64,000 bases of DNA from positions 76,661 through 140,660 of the forward strand of contig DAOSOK010000003.1 in NCBI GenBank assembly GCA_035373905.1, read 5' to 3'. Both the position numbers and the translations under genes were made by a program. This document shows, in pieces, positions 17,205 through 25,197 of this stretch; position 1 is the stretch's first letter, and each line of letters begins with the position of its first letter. The stretch is from Candidatus Ozemobacteraceae bacterium (GTDB lineage: Bacteria > Muiribacteriota > Ozemobacteria > Ozemobacterales > Ozemobacteraceae). Below the pieces are notes generated by a model that was given only the letters and a program-made list of their open reading frames with translations, was not told the origin of the DNA and made no database searches.

Positions 17205-17242
17205 CGCAGGCTCCGGAAGATTCCGGGGCCTGCGGCCTTTTC
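17205..17242 (+). terminator. Rho-independent terminator of the PLD-like gene
   Basis: CGCAGGC / GCCTGCG outer stem with inner CCGG/CCGG and loop AAGATT, followed by GCCTTTTCC. It starts 18 bases after the stop. Confidence 0.75.
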
Positions 17243-17335
17243 CGCCCCTAGTCACCGCCGATTGCCGGCAACGGGTTTCCCCCGAACGGGATTTGTGTTA
17301 TACAAGGCGCGATTTCCGACCGGAGGGCTGCCGCC

Positions 17336-17914
17336 ATGGGCGAAGGGCATTTCACGCTGATCGTTGGGCCGATGTATTCGGGGAAAACATCGGAGCTGAT
17401 TTCGTTCGTCGAGATCTACACGCTCGGACGGAAGCCCGTGAAAGTCTTCAAACCCGTTCTCGACGACCGGTATGGAAAGGCCTGCATCGTCTCCCACACC
17501 CAAGCGAAGGTGGATGCGACTCCTGTCTCGTCATCCAGGGAAATTCCGAAATCCGTCTCCGGTGACGAGCGGGCCGTTTTCGTTGATGAAGTTCAGTTTT
17601 TCGACCCGGCGCTGTCCGAGATTCTCCTCGATCTGACACGCCGGGGCATCGATGTTTTCTGCTCCGGCCTGGACCTGAATTTCAAGAACCAGCCCTTCGA
17701 GACGACCATGATCCTGATGGCCCACGCCGACACGATCGTGAAGAAAAAGGCCGTCTGCCACCGGTGCGGAGAATACGAAGGCACGATCTCGCACAAGACC
17801 GTCAAGAGCGACCAGGAGATCGACGTGGGCGGCTTCGAGAAGTACATCGCCACCTGTCGCGCCTGCTATCGCGATCTGAACAGGACTCCATCCGCAGACC
17901 ACCTTCCCGAGTAA
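17336..17914 (+). CDS. tdk: Thymidine kinase (type II, zinc-containing)
   Basis: This 192-residue protein shows the TK1 family layout: P-loop GPMYSGKTSE at residues 11-20, DEVQFFD with the catalytic Glu at 85, and four zinc cysteines in CHRC (141/144) and CRAC (174/177). The lasso loop lies between them. It phosphorylates thymidine in the pyrimidine salvage pathway. The length is normal for the family. GGAGG lies upstream of the ATG at 17336. The gene ends 16 bases before the convergent end of the GH3 gene, so transcripts from both sides meet here. Confidence 0.95.
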   Translation: MGEGHFTLIVGPMYSGKTSELISFVEIYTLGRKPVKVFKPVLDDRYGKACIVSHTQAKVDATPVSSSREIPKSVSGDERAVFVDEVQFFDPALSEILLDLTRRGIDVFCSGLDLNFKNQPFETTMILMAHADTIVKKKAVCHRCGEYEGTISHKTVKSDQEIDVGGFEKYIATCRACYRDLNRTPSADHLPE

Positions 17915-17930
17915 CAGGGGCGTTCCGGGG

Positions 17931-19538
17931 CTACGGCCTGAGAGCGGTCTTCCACCCAGTCCGACGATCGAGAGCGGCCATTTTCGCCGTGCCTGCACGG
18001 GCACCTTCGCCTGAGATGCGTGCCAATCGCCGTGTTTCGAGGTCGCGGCGGTCGAAGGAAAGCGCGACAACCTCTGCGGGCCCGAGCTGGCCGGCTTCTC
18101 TGCACCACCGGTAATGAAAGTTCTCCCGAAGAGCCTCTTCGAGACGGTTCGCAAGGGTCTCGAAATCCGAGGACAGGTGTTCCAACGGAACGAAAAGGCA
18201 GTAGTGAGGGGCCGATCGTCCCGCGAGATCGCGTTCCGGCGCCAGAAACGCGGCCGATCCGGAACCCAGCAGGCGCGAGAGAACGCGTTCCACATGACGC
18301 GCGTTCAGCTTCTCGCCGCACAGATCGGAAACCATCGATTCCTTGCCGGAGAATGCCAGCGCCGGCAGAGACCTCCACCAGCCTTTCATCTCCACGATGT
18401 CATGCAGTCGGTATCGGTACAAACCGCCGGGAGTGGTGATGAGAACCCGGTATCTCCCTCCCGGTTCGAGCTCGGCGGCCGTGCGACAGGCGCCATCCCC
18501 CTCCTCGCCCTCCTGGAATTCGAAGAAACCCGAGCGCACGGCCAGCACCGGCGCCGGAGCACCCGAACGGGGAATCGTCACCGCGCCTTCGGTCGCGAGC
18601 AGCCCTTTCGTCTCGAGTTGTACGCCGGGGAACAACAGCCGCAGAGACGGAATTCCCGCCGCAGCCTCGCCTTCGGTCCAGGTCGAGATGAGGCGGAGGT
18701 TCGGCCACAATCGCGTTCCGAGCCCTTCATCGCGGCCGGCGAGCAGATCCGGAAGAAGGGTTCGAAGCATGCGCGCGCGGCCGGGGCTCTCCGTTTCGAG
18801 CGCATCTGCAAGCCTGTCTCCGAGAGGCGCAAGGTCGCGGAGCAGAGCCGGCAGGAAGGTGGGATTCCAGAGCGAGACCAGGCGAAGATCTTCGGCCCGA
18901 AGGAGGCTCAGGAGCGTCGCAAACCGCCATGACTCGCCGTCGGCGTTCCGCAGAACGTCTGAAGGAACGGCCATGACGGCATCGATCAACCGTTTTCCCC
19001 ATCGCCCGAAATACTCGGCGTCGTTCTTGAATCCGACGGGAATCCCCGCCGCCGTGCGTTCTTCGCGTGTGACGCGGGGGCTTATCACCCAGTAGGCCCT
19101 TCCCAGCGCCAGCTCGGGACGGCGGGAATACAGATCGACCAGCCAGGGATGGATCGCCCGATTGAAGGCTTCCTGAAGCCCGCGGGTATAGGGAATCAGC
19201 TTGGTCCCGCCCGAAGAACCGCTGGTGAGCTCGAACAGCTCGACGGGGTCGGCGGTCAGGACGGTGGGCGCACCTGAGGCAGCTTCTTCGATCCAGGGAA
19301 TGAGATCTTCATACTCGACCTGCGGCACTTCGGCCTGGAAGGCTTTCACCGAGCGGATCCGGCCGAACCCATATCTGCGTCCGAAGGCCGTTTCGGCGTT
19401 GGCCGCCAGGATCGTCCGAAGCGCCTCTTCCTGGATGCGCCGTATCGGCTGGCGGGAAACGCGGGAAAATTCCATGGCTTCGTGCAGGCAGGTTGCCAGC
19501 CAGCAGGCATGGATCGCCGCGAGACCGAGACCGTTCAT
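17931..19538 (-). CDS. GH3-family acyl-adenylating / amidosynthetase protein
   Basis: This 535-residue protein belongs to the GH3 branch of the ANL (acyl/aryl-CoA, NRPS, luciferase) superfamily. The ATP-binding P-loop-like motif is TSGSSGGTKLIPYT at residues 105-118. YRYRLHDIVEMKGW near residue 380 carries the conserved YRxxxxD, and the C-terminal lid domain follows. GH3 enzymes adenylate carboxylic acids and pass them to an amino acid amine. The bacterial members have no settled substrate. It is the last gene of a four-gene operon. Its ATG overlaps the stop of the 72-residue gene by ATGA. The neighbouring acetyltransferase-like gene suggests formation of an N-acyl or amide-linked small molecule, which is inference. 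Confidence 0.85.
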   Translation of the reverse strand: MNGLGLAAIHACWLATCLHEAMEFSRVSRQPIRRIQEEALRTILAANAETAFGRRYGFGRIRSVKAFQAEVPQVEYEDLIPWIEEAASGAPTVLTADPVELFELTSGSSGGTKLIPYTRGLQEAFNRAIHPWLVDLYSRRPELALGRAYWVISPRVTREERTAAGIPVGFKNDAEYFGRWGKRLIDAVMAVPSDVLRNADGESWRFATLLSLLRAEDLRLVSLWNPTFLPALLRDLAPLGDRLADALETESPGRARMLRTLLPDLLAGRDEGLGTRLWPNLRLISTWTEGEAAAGIPSLRLLFPGVQLETKGLLATEGAVTIPRSGAPAPVLAVRSGFFEFQEGEEGDGACRTAAELEPGGRYRVLITTPGGLYRYRLHDIVEMKGWWRSLPALAFSGKESMVSDLCGEKLNARHVERVLSRLLGSGSAAFLAPERDLAGRSAPHYCLFVPLEHLSSDFETLANRLEEALRENFHYRWCREAGQLGPAEVVALSFDRRDLETRRLARISGEGARAGTAKMAALDRRTGWKTALRP

Positions 19539-19753
19539 GGAATCGTCACCGGTTCGAACGCCCGGGGCCCTCGAAGCGTCGCACAGGCGAATCGTCCGCT
19601 CCTTCGCGCGACAAGGCAGGCCAAGGAGGAGCCGCGTTCACCGGCGTATGTCTCGGGCGACAGCCCGACCATGGTCTCCCCGAACCGCCGTTCGTGGCGG
19701 GCCACGGGAACGACCGTTCCGGCCAGGGGTTTGTCGCGCTCGCTCCGATTCAT
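19535..19753 (-). CDS. 72-residue protein in GH3/GNAT operon, unknown
   Basis: This small gene is supported by position: its ATG overlaps the stop of the upstream GNAT gene (ATGA) and its stop overlaps the start of the GH3 gene (ATGA), which is tight translational coupling on both sides. The protein begins MNRSERDKPLAGTVVPVARH and ends RGPRAFEPVTIP. It is basic, without a signal peptide or membrane segment, and contains two cysteines about 14 residues apart. I recognise no family. It might be a carrier, adaptor or small subunit for the GH3 enzyme. It has no Ser within a DSL-type motif, so it is not an obvious acyl carrier protein. Confidence 0.6.
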   Translation of the reverse strand: MNRSERDKPLAGTVVPVARHERRFGETMVGLSPETYAGERGSSLACLVARRSGRFACATLRGPRAFEPVTIP

Positions 19754-20937
19754 AGCATCCCCAATGGAATGGCGAGGGGGCGCCGCCGGCCAACATCGGC
19801 GACGGGAGTCTCGGGCCACGCAACGGTGAACAGGCTGCTCGCATACGGAAAATAGAAGAACCGGTCGGCGGCAGGCTTCGCCGGATGCCCTTCGGCCACG
19901 CCCCAGGCCGCAAACAGCGCCCCCTCCCGGCGGGCGGCATCGAGGGCGGCGTCGAGCAGGGCTGGCATGACGCGGCGTTCCCACCCCGGTTCGACGGCCC
20001 ACGGATCGAGAAGCCTGTGGGGCACCTCGCCGCCTTCGGCAGGGAGAGGACAACGCCCCCACAGCGCGCCGCCGGCTTCCCAGACACGCCGAATCGCCGA
20101 GAGAACGGGATGAAGATCGGAAAGGCGTATCTGCTGGGTTTCCGAGCGATTCCATACCCCGACGGCCGCGACCAGCGCGTTCCCGGCGAAGGCCCCCAGC
20201 ACGTCGTTCACGCGCAGGCCCGGCCAGAGACTTTGCGGGCCCCAGGCGGCACCGTCGGGTGGAGACCACCAGGCCCCGTCGCCAGTGCGGCCAAACCGTT
20301 CCGCAAGCGTCCGAAGCGCGGGGATATCGTCCCCGGTCAGGGGGCGAATCTCGCATGCAAAGGGTGTCCGTATCCTGCGGCCGCGGCGGGGCCAGCGACC
20401 GCCCGGCCCTCGAAGCGGGAATAGTGCCGTCAGATAGCCGCTCAAACGGAGGTATCCGGGAAGGGGGCCGCGACCAGCCGGGTTCGCGAGAACGTCGCGT
20501 GCCGCCGCGTTTCCCTCGAGAATCGACGTCACGGTGAGGGGTGCGGGGAATGCCCGCGAAACTTCTCGGAACGCCTGGTATCCGCGGGCAAGCAGTGTTC
20601 CGCCGCGGTGATCGGGATGAACGCGCAGGTGGTGGATGTATGCCAGCCGCGCGGGCGCTCCCTCGATCCAGGCAGGCCTCAGGCTGCGGATTCCGATGGA
20701 CATCAGCTCCCCGTCGACCTCGCGGCGCGAGTATACCAAGTGATGCTCATCGCCCTGCGCCGCAAGCGCCTGAAAAAAGGAAGGCTCGGCGTGGTAGGAA
20801 AGGGTCAACCCGGGGGTCGGCATTCGGCATCGGTTCACCAGGCGCCGAACGGCGGCGTCGAACTCGCGCTCCTCGGGACCGAGCTCGGAGCCGGATCGCC
20901 AGACCAGCCATCGATAGGGACGGGGCAGCTCGTTCAC
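19750..20937 (-). CDS. GNAT-family acyltransferase-like protein, two-domain
   Basis: This is a 395-residue protein. YIHHLRVHPDHRGGTLLARG at residues 100-119 is a GNAT motif A (V-x-P-x-x-R-G-G), which binds the acyl-CoA pyrophosphate. A second region from about residue 207 (IRPLTGDDIPALRTLAERFG) looks like another GNAT domain start, so the protein is probably a tandem GNAT with one degenerate half. The start is GTG at 20937, overlapping the stop of the upstream 41-residue gene (GTGA). The stop overlaps the 72-residue gene (ATGA). Acting with the GH3-type enzyme on a common acyl substrate is a reasonable inference. The substrate is unknown. Confidence 0.72.
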   Translation of the reverse strand: MNELPRPYRWLVWRSGSELGPEEREFDAAVRRLVNRCRMPTPGLTLSYHAEPSFFQALAAQGDEHHLVYSRREVDGELMSIGIRSLRPAWIEGAPARLAYIHHLRVHPDHRGGTLLARGYQAFREVSRAFPAPLTVTSILEGNAAARDVLANPAGRGPLPGYLRLSGYLTALFPLRGPGGRWPRRGRRIRTPFACEIRPLTGDDIPALRTLAERFGRTGDGAWWSPPDGAAWGPQSLWPGLRVNDVLGAFAGNALVAAVGVWNRSETQQIRLSDLHPVLSAIRRVWEAGGALWGRCPLPAEGGEVPHRLLDPWAVEPGWERRVMPALLDAALDAARREGALFAAWGVAEGHPAKPAADRFFYFPYASSLFTVAWPETPVADVGRRRPLAIPLGML

Positions 20938-21059
20938 CAGCGGCCTCCCTCGGCCATTCTTGCGAGGGGGAGGCCAAATTTCGCATCAGCCTCGGGGCGG
21001 CCGTCGTCGACCAGGAAGCGGTGGCTGGTCCCGCCGGACTGGATCAGAAGCAGTTTCAT
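20934..21059 (-). CDS. 41-residue leader protein of the GH3/GNAT operon, unknown
   Basis: A short reading frame begins MKLLLIQSGGTSHRFLVDDG. Its ATG at 21059 has GGAG six bases upstream, and its stop overlaps the GTG start of the GNAT gene (GTGA), the same coupling used through the operon. The ribosome-binding site and coupling are the main support, because 41 residues is near the limit for calling a gene from sequence alone. The N-terminus has a beta-alpha look (KLLLIQSGG). No family is recognised. It may be a real small subunit or a translational leader for the GNAT gene. Confidence 0.5.
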   Translation of the reverse strand: MKLLLIQSGGTSHRFLVDDGRPEADAKFGLPLARMAEGGRW

Positions 21060-21519
21060 GCGAATCTCCGGTTCGGATGCCGCTTGTCGGAGAATTTTCA
21101 CACCGCGACCGCCGAAGGCGAATCCGGCCGGCGTTTCTACGCTTTTCAAGCTATCACAGCCGCGAAAGCAGGGGCAACAAGGAGAGGTATTTTGTTTCGC
21201 AGAGTTCCTGGTTCATGTATTCTCAGGAGGCGGGAGGCGGGAATCCGGATTTCCGCAAGCGGATCGTTCGATACTCCTCGTCTCATATGGTAGGCAACAG
21301 CTATCACGAGTAAAATATAATTCCTCAAGACCGGCATGGCACAGCCGTTCGCCCTGAGCTTGTCGAAGGGCGAGTGCATTCGTGCTTCGACAAGCTCAAC
21401 ACGAACGGTATCGAGGATGCGGGTGATTGTCGTGTTACGTGTGAGACGAGTAGTATGCCGTCGACACTCCGGCGAAGCCGGAAAAATATACATTATTATT
21501 GTTTATATAACTATAGTAT
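21060..21519. other. Divergent intergenic region (460 bp) with REP-like pair and AT-rich promoter zone
   Basis: No gene is supported here. The left part should contain the promoter of the minus-strand GNAT/GH3 operon, but no strong boxes are evident. The right part has a REP-like pair (21346-21408) and, at 21482-21520, a run of almost pure A/T including TATAGT. The latter is the likely promoter zone for the RND exporter. Confidence 0.5.
21346..21408. repeat. REP-like head-to-head pair
   Basis: Unit one (21346-21373) is CGTTCGCCCTGAGCTTG then TCGAAGGGCGAG. Unit two (from about 21382) is GTGCTTCGACAAGCTCAACA then CGAACGG. It has the same arm asymmetry (GCC/GGC in one, GTG/CAC in the other) as the pair at 7559. 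Confidence 0.78.
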
Positions 21520-23871
21520 TTGCCGGAGGACCGTCTGGAAGAGCCACCTTTCAAGGAGATCGAGAACCGGAACAGCGTCCCGCTCACCGAGAGGGCCGTC
21601 AGAGCGTGTTACGCGTTGACAGACAGGTTTCCGTGGGCCGTCCTGTGCGTTTTTCTCGGTCTCTGCATACTGTCGTTCGGCGCGTTTTCCGAGATCCGGA
21701 CCGAGGACGAGATCGAGTCGACCATCACGGACCGGAGAGCGCTCGAGGTCCACGAGGAGTTCCGACGCCATTTCGACGAGGAGCGGCGTATCGCGATCGC
21801 CTGGGACATCCCTGCGCTGGACCGCCAGGCTCTCATCCATCTTCGCCGGGTCGTCGACGCCGTAAAAGCGGTCCCCGAGGCCGGCCGGGTTTTCTCGGTC
21901 CTCGACCTGCTTGGCCCCCAACGCGATTCGGAGCGTTTTGCCGAGTCGCTCACCGACGGCCGCATCGCGCGGCTGGCCGAGTTTCTCCGGGACGACCGGA
22001 CGGCGAAGGGGCAATTGATATCGGATGATATGCATGCCCTCGCAGTCGTGGTGATTCCCGACACCGACAGGCACGACTGGCAGAACCGGTTGTGCGAAAG
22101 CCTCGACCGCACCCTTTCCGGCCTGTTCGAAGGCCGCGAGTTTCACGTTTTCGGGTATCCCTGGTTCAAACAGCGATTCATGGCCGCGGTGGAACGCAAC
22201 AACCGCATCTTCCTCGCGGCGAGCTTTCTCGTCTGCGCCGTCCTGGCCTGGTTCCTGATCCCCGATCCCGGGATTCTCCTCATGATCGTGCTTGCGGTGC
22301 TGCTGCCAGCGGTCTACACGTTCGCCATCTACTTCATGAACGGCAACCGGGTAAATTTGTTCACCGCTCCCATCGTTCCGTTCGCCCTCGTGATCTCGCT
22401 CAACGAGATCATCTTCATCGTCAGCCATTTCACCGGAGCCGGCCGAAAGGCGGACATCCCGGACGACCAGGCCGGAGAAGCCGAGTATCTGCGGCTCCAC
22501 GAAAGAAATTTCCGGTATCTCATCCGCCCCTGTTTCATCAACATGCTGACCACGCTGATCGGGTTTTTCGTCCTGTCGGCCAACCCGTCCAGGAACATCC
22601 AGTTGTTTTCCGTCTACACCTCGCTGGCCTGTTTTTTCTCGTATCTCGTGATCTTCGGCTTCGTCTTCGCGTTTCTGCGAATCCACCGGCCGCCCGCCAC
22701 GACTTCCGGCGGCCCGCGCTCACCCCGGTTTTTCCAGCTTCAGCGGGGCGTGAAACGGCTGGTCTTCGGGTATCCGCGTGCGATTCTCCTGGCGGGCGCG
22801 CTTGCAAGCTTTCTCGGGGGGTTTGCCGCACTCCAGATGCCGGCCCGGAACGGACTCGACGACATTTTTTCCCCCGCCGACCCCCTGATCCGGTCGTTCA
22901 GATTCATGGCCGAACGCTTCGGCGCCCCCTACTCGATGACGCTGATGGTGCGCGGCCGGGACCTGCTGACCCCGGAGGGCATCCGCCAGACCGAACGGCT
23001 GCAGAAGAAGGTCTCCGGGGTCGCCGGCGTGACCCGCGTGTTCTCCGCGGCCGATCTCGTTCATGCGTTCAACGAGCGGTTCACGGGTTCGCCGGGCATT
23101 CCCGACACGCCCGATGCGATACGGGCCATCCTCAGCTTTTTCGCGAATCGCGGTATGGCGGGGTTTTACGCCGCTCCCGACGGCCGGAGGCTCGCCATCG
23201 AGATCGGCATCGCCAGCTCCGACGACCGCGAGATCCTGCGCATCGGCGATGCCGTCAAAGCGGCTGCGGAAGGGGCCTTGCCGGAAGGCGTCGAGGCCGA
23301 GCTGACCGGCGAGATCTATCTCGGCGCGATGATGCAAGGGCTGATCCTGGACAACGTCGCCCGTTCCTTCGCCGCGGCGCTGGTGATGATCGTGGCGGTG
23401 TTCTGGGTGGCGTTCGGCCGGTTCCGCCAGGCCCTGTTCGCCCTGCTGGTGAATTTTCTACCGATCCTGGCTGCGTACGGAACGGCGAGCCTGGCCGGAA
23501 TGCCGTTCAATCCCTCCACCGCCGTGGTCGGCTGCGTGATGAGCGGCCTGGTGGTGGACGACACGCTCCACATCCTCACCCATTTCGGCGACAGCCGCGG
23601 GAAGAGCCTGGTTCGCAGGGTGCTTGGGGTGCTCGACGCGATGTTCCACCCGGTCCTGTTCTCGGCCCTGCTGCTGGGCCTCGCCAATGCCGTCTTCCTC
23701 GCCAGCGATTTCCAGCCCTTCCGGGAGTTCGGCGGGATCGGCGCCCTGATCGTGGTCTTCGGGATCCTGGGCGACCTGGTCTTTCTGCCGGCCCTGTTCC
23801 TGGTCTTCGGCGAAAACCGCTCCGAACCGGTCAGAGCGACGGCAACCGCCGAAGATGCGGGCGTCGAGTGA
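21520..23871 (+). CDS. RND/MMPL-family membrane exporter
   Basis: This protein of about 783 residues has the two-fold RND plan. TM1 is near residue 40 (WAVLCVFLGLCILSFGAF), followed by a large periplasmic loop, then five clustered TMs at about 228-390, TM7 at about 420, a second loop and a second TM cluster at about 620-770. Such MMPL/HpnN-like proteins move lipids or hydrophobic molecules with proton motive force; the acidic residues of the TM4/TM10 pair are present as FALVISLNEIIF and VMSGLVVDDTLHI. The start is uncertain: the frame opens with TTG at 21520, and GGAGGA at 21525 would favour a start slightly downstream (a CTG at 21535 is in place). The N-terminus should be treated as approximate. 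Confidence 0.82.
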   Translation: MPEDRLEEPPFKEIENRNSVPLTERAVRACYALTDRFPWAVLCVFLGLCILSFGAFSEIRTEDEIESTITDRRALEVHEEFRRHFDEERRIAIAWDIPALDRQALIHLRRVVDAVKAVPEAGRVFSVLDLLGPQRDSERFAESLTDGRIARLAEFLRDDRTAKGQLISDDMHALAVVVIPDTDRHDWQNRLCESLDRTLSGLFEGREFHVFGYPWFKQRFMAAVERNNRIFLAASFLVCAVLAWFLIPDPGILLMIVLAVLLPAVYTFAIYFMNGNRVNLFTAPIVPFALVISLNEIIFIVSHFTGAGRKADIPDDQAGEAEYLRLHERNFRYLIRPCFINMLTTLIGFFVLSANPSRNIQLFSVYTSLACFFSYLVIFGFVFAFLRIHRPPATTSGGPRSPRFFQLQRGVKRLVFGYPRAILLAGALASFLGGFAALQMPARNGLDDIFSPADPLIRSFRFMAERFGAPYSMTLMVRGRDLLTPEGIRQTERLQKKVSGVAGVTRVFSAADLVHAFNERFTGSPGIPDTPDAIRAILSFFANRGMAGFYAAPDGRRLAIEIGIASSDDREILRIGDAVKAAAEGALPEGVEAELTGEIYLGAMMQGLILDNVARSFAAALVMIVAVFWVAFGRFRQALFALLVNFLPILAAYGTASLAGMPFNPSTAVVGCVMSGLVVDDTLHILTHFGDSRGKSLVRRVLGVLDAMFHPVLFSALLLGLANAVFLASDFQPFREFGGIGALIVVFGILGDLVFLPALFLVFGENRSEPVRATATAEDAGVE

Positions 23872-23920
23872 GCACGAAGCGGCGAACGCCGGTTCCCGGC
23901 AGGATGACGAATACCCGAGC

Positions 23921-23960
23921 CAAGAAAACGGCCGGGGAAGCAGGTCGCCGCCCCGGCCGT
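23921..23960 (-). terminator. Terminator of the secreted 374-residue protein gene
   Basis: ACGGCCGGGG and CCCCGGCCGT form a 10-bp stem around a 13-base loop. On the minus strand the stem is followed by TTTCTTGG. It lies 17 bases beyond the stop at 23978 and could also serve the convergent exporter gene. Confidence 0.65.
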
Positions 23961-23977
23961 GATCGCGTTTCGACGCA

Positions 23978-25102
23978 TCAGCCCTTGAAGATCGTGTTGA
24001 AGCGGCGATCCTGGAGCATCAGGGTCATGACCATGGCCGAGAACTGCCACTGTTCCTCGGTCGTGGCGCCGAGTTTCACCGTGTAGATGCAGGTGTCGCC
24101 GTTCGCCGACACGCGGTTGGCCCTGAGAGCCACCAGGTCCTGTTCGGAAAGGTTCTTCCCGGCGTTCGAGGCGACCCAGGCCGTCAACTGTTCCTTGAGC
24201 CGGGCGGCGTCGGCGGGCGAGGCGCACCGGAACAGCATGTTCAGTTCGTACGCGTAGCCGTCGCCCTGGCGCGAGGCGCCGACGTCGTAGCTGAACTTCC
24301 GGACTGCGGCGAGGCCGTTCTTGAGGTCCTGCTCGAGCCGGGCCGCCTGTGCGTCGGTGAGATAGGACGAAGGCTTGAACACCTTCCGGAACGTGGCGCG
24401 GGTCTTGCCCACGAAGCCATCGTAGCGGTTCTCGAAGGCTTTGATCTCATCGCGTTCGGCGGCGATGGGAACGAACTCGGCCATGAAGGTGACCTTGTCG
24501 GGTTGGGGGCGCGTCATCGGCCTGTCGCCGTCGAGGACGCTCACGATCTCGCTGAGAAGCGAGTAGTCGCCGGCCGGAACGGTGGCGATGAGCGTATACT
24601 GGCCGAAATTCATCAAAACGGCCTCGCTGGGCCTGAAGGCGAAGGGGAACAGGCGCGCGGACTTGCCTGCGATTCGCGCCTCGCGCGACTGGCGGGCGGG
24701 CGCGGCGATCTTCTGGGCTTTGAGGGTATCGAAATAGCGCTGGTAGCGTTTTTCAGCAAATGCCTCGAACTTATCGTATTTCACATTGCCTTTGAGGATG
24801 AAGCAGACGTTCAGCTGGTCGACGGGCATCTCGCGGGCGACGATGGCGTAGGCCAGCGATTCCTTCTTGGGATCGGGGATGCCGGCTTTCCTGAACCGGG
24901 CGTCGATCACCTCGCGTCCGATCACGTCGGTGAGGCCCTTCTGGAGGTCGAGTTCGTCCTCGAGGAAGCTCGAGATACCGCCCAGGTCGACGAATCTCAG
25001 GTCCCTGGGGTCGTTCACGAGCGCGCAGGGCTCGGCCAGGACGGGAGAAGAGATCGAAACCGCGAGCAGACACAGGATCAGGGCTACATACAACCTGTTC
25101 AT
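23978..25102 (-). CDS. Secreted protein of unknown function
   Basis: This 374-residue protein has a clear signal peptide (MNRLYVALILCLLAVSISSP, cleavage near VLAEP). The start at 25102 has GGAGG five bases upstream; four in-frame codons upstream are rejected because they contain that site. The mature part has mixed alpha/beta composition with DLRFVDLGGISSFLEDELDL near the N-terminus and two cysteines (about 31 and near 295). No catalytic motif or known family is apparent. It converges with the RND exporter gene and diverges from the radical SAM gene at 25198. A periplasmic or surface location is the only secure statement. Confidence 0.65.
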   Translation of the reverse strand: MNRLYVALILCLLAVSISSPVLAEPCALVNDPRDLRFVDLGGISSFLEDELDLQKGLTDVIGREVIDARFRKAGIPDPKKESLAYAIVAREMPVDQLNVCFILKGNVKYDKFEAFAEKRYQRYFDTLKAQKIAAPARQSREARIAGKSARLFPFAFRPSEAVLMNFGQYTLIATVPAGDYSLLSEIVSVLDGDRPMTRPQPDKVTFMAEFVPIAAERDEIKAFENRYDGFVGKTRATFRKVFKPSSYLTDAQAARLEQDLKNGLAAVRKFSYDVGASRQGDGYAYELNMLFRCASPADAARLKEQLTAWVASNAGKNLSEQDLVALRANRVSANGDTCIYTVKLGATTEEQWQFSAMVMTLMLQDRRFNTIFKG

Positions 25103-25197
25103 GTTTTCCTCCATCCGGTTTTTGTCTGAAGAGAACCGATCGAAAATATGCTACCCTTTTTCCGCACCGAAACACAATCGCATCGGGACAGTACCGT

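Noticed and set aside
21520..21540. A firm start codon for the RND exporter
   Set aside because: TTG at 21520 is before the GGAGGA, and the next in-place codon after it is CTG. Neither can be proven from sequence, so the start is reported as approximate.
22092..24086. A 664-codon plus-strand frame overlapping the RND exporter
   Set aside because: It is a different frame of the exporter gene and is Arg/Pro-rich, and the exporter frame has clear TM segments and family layout.
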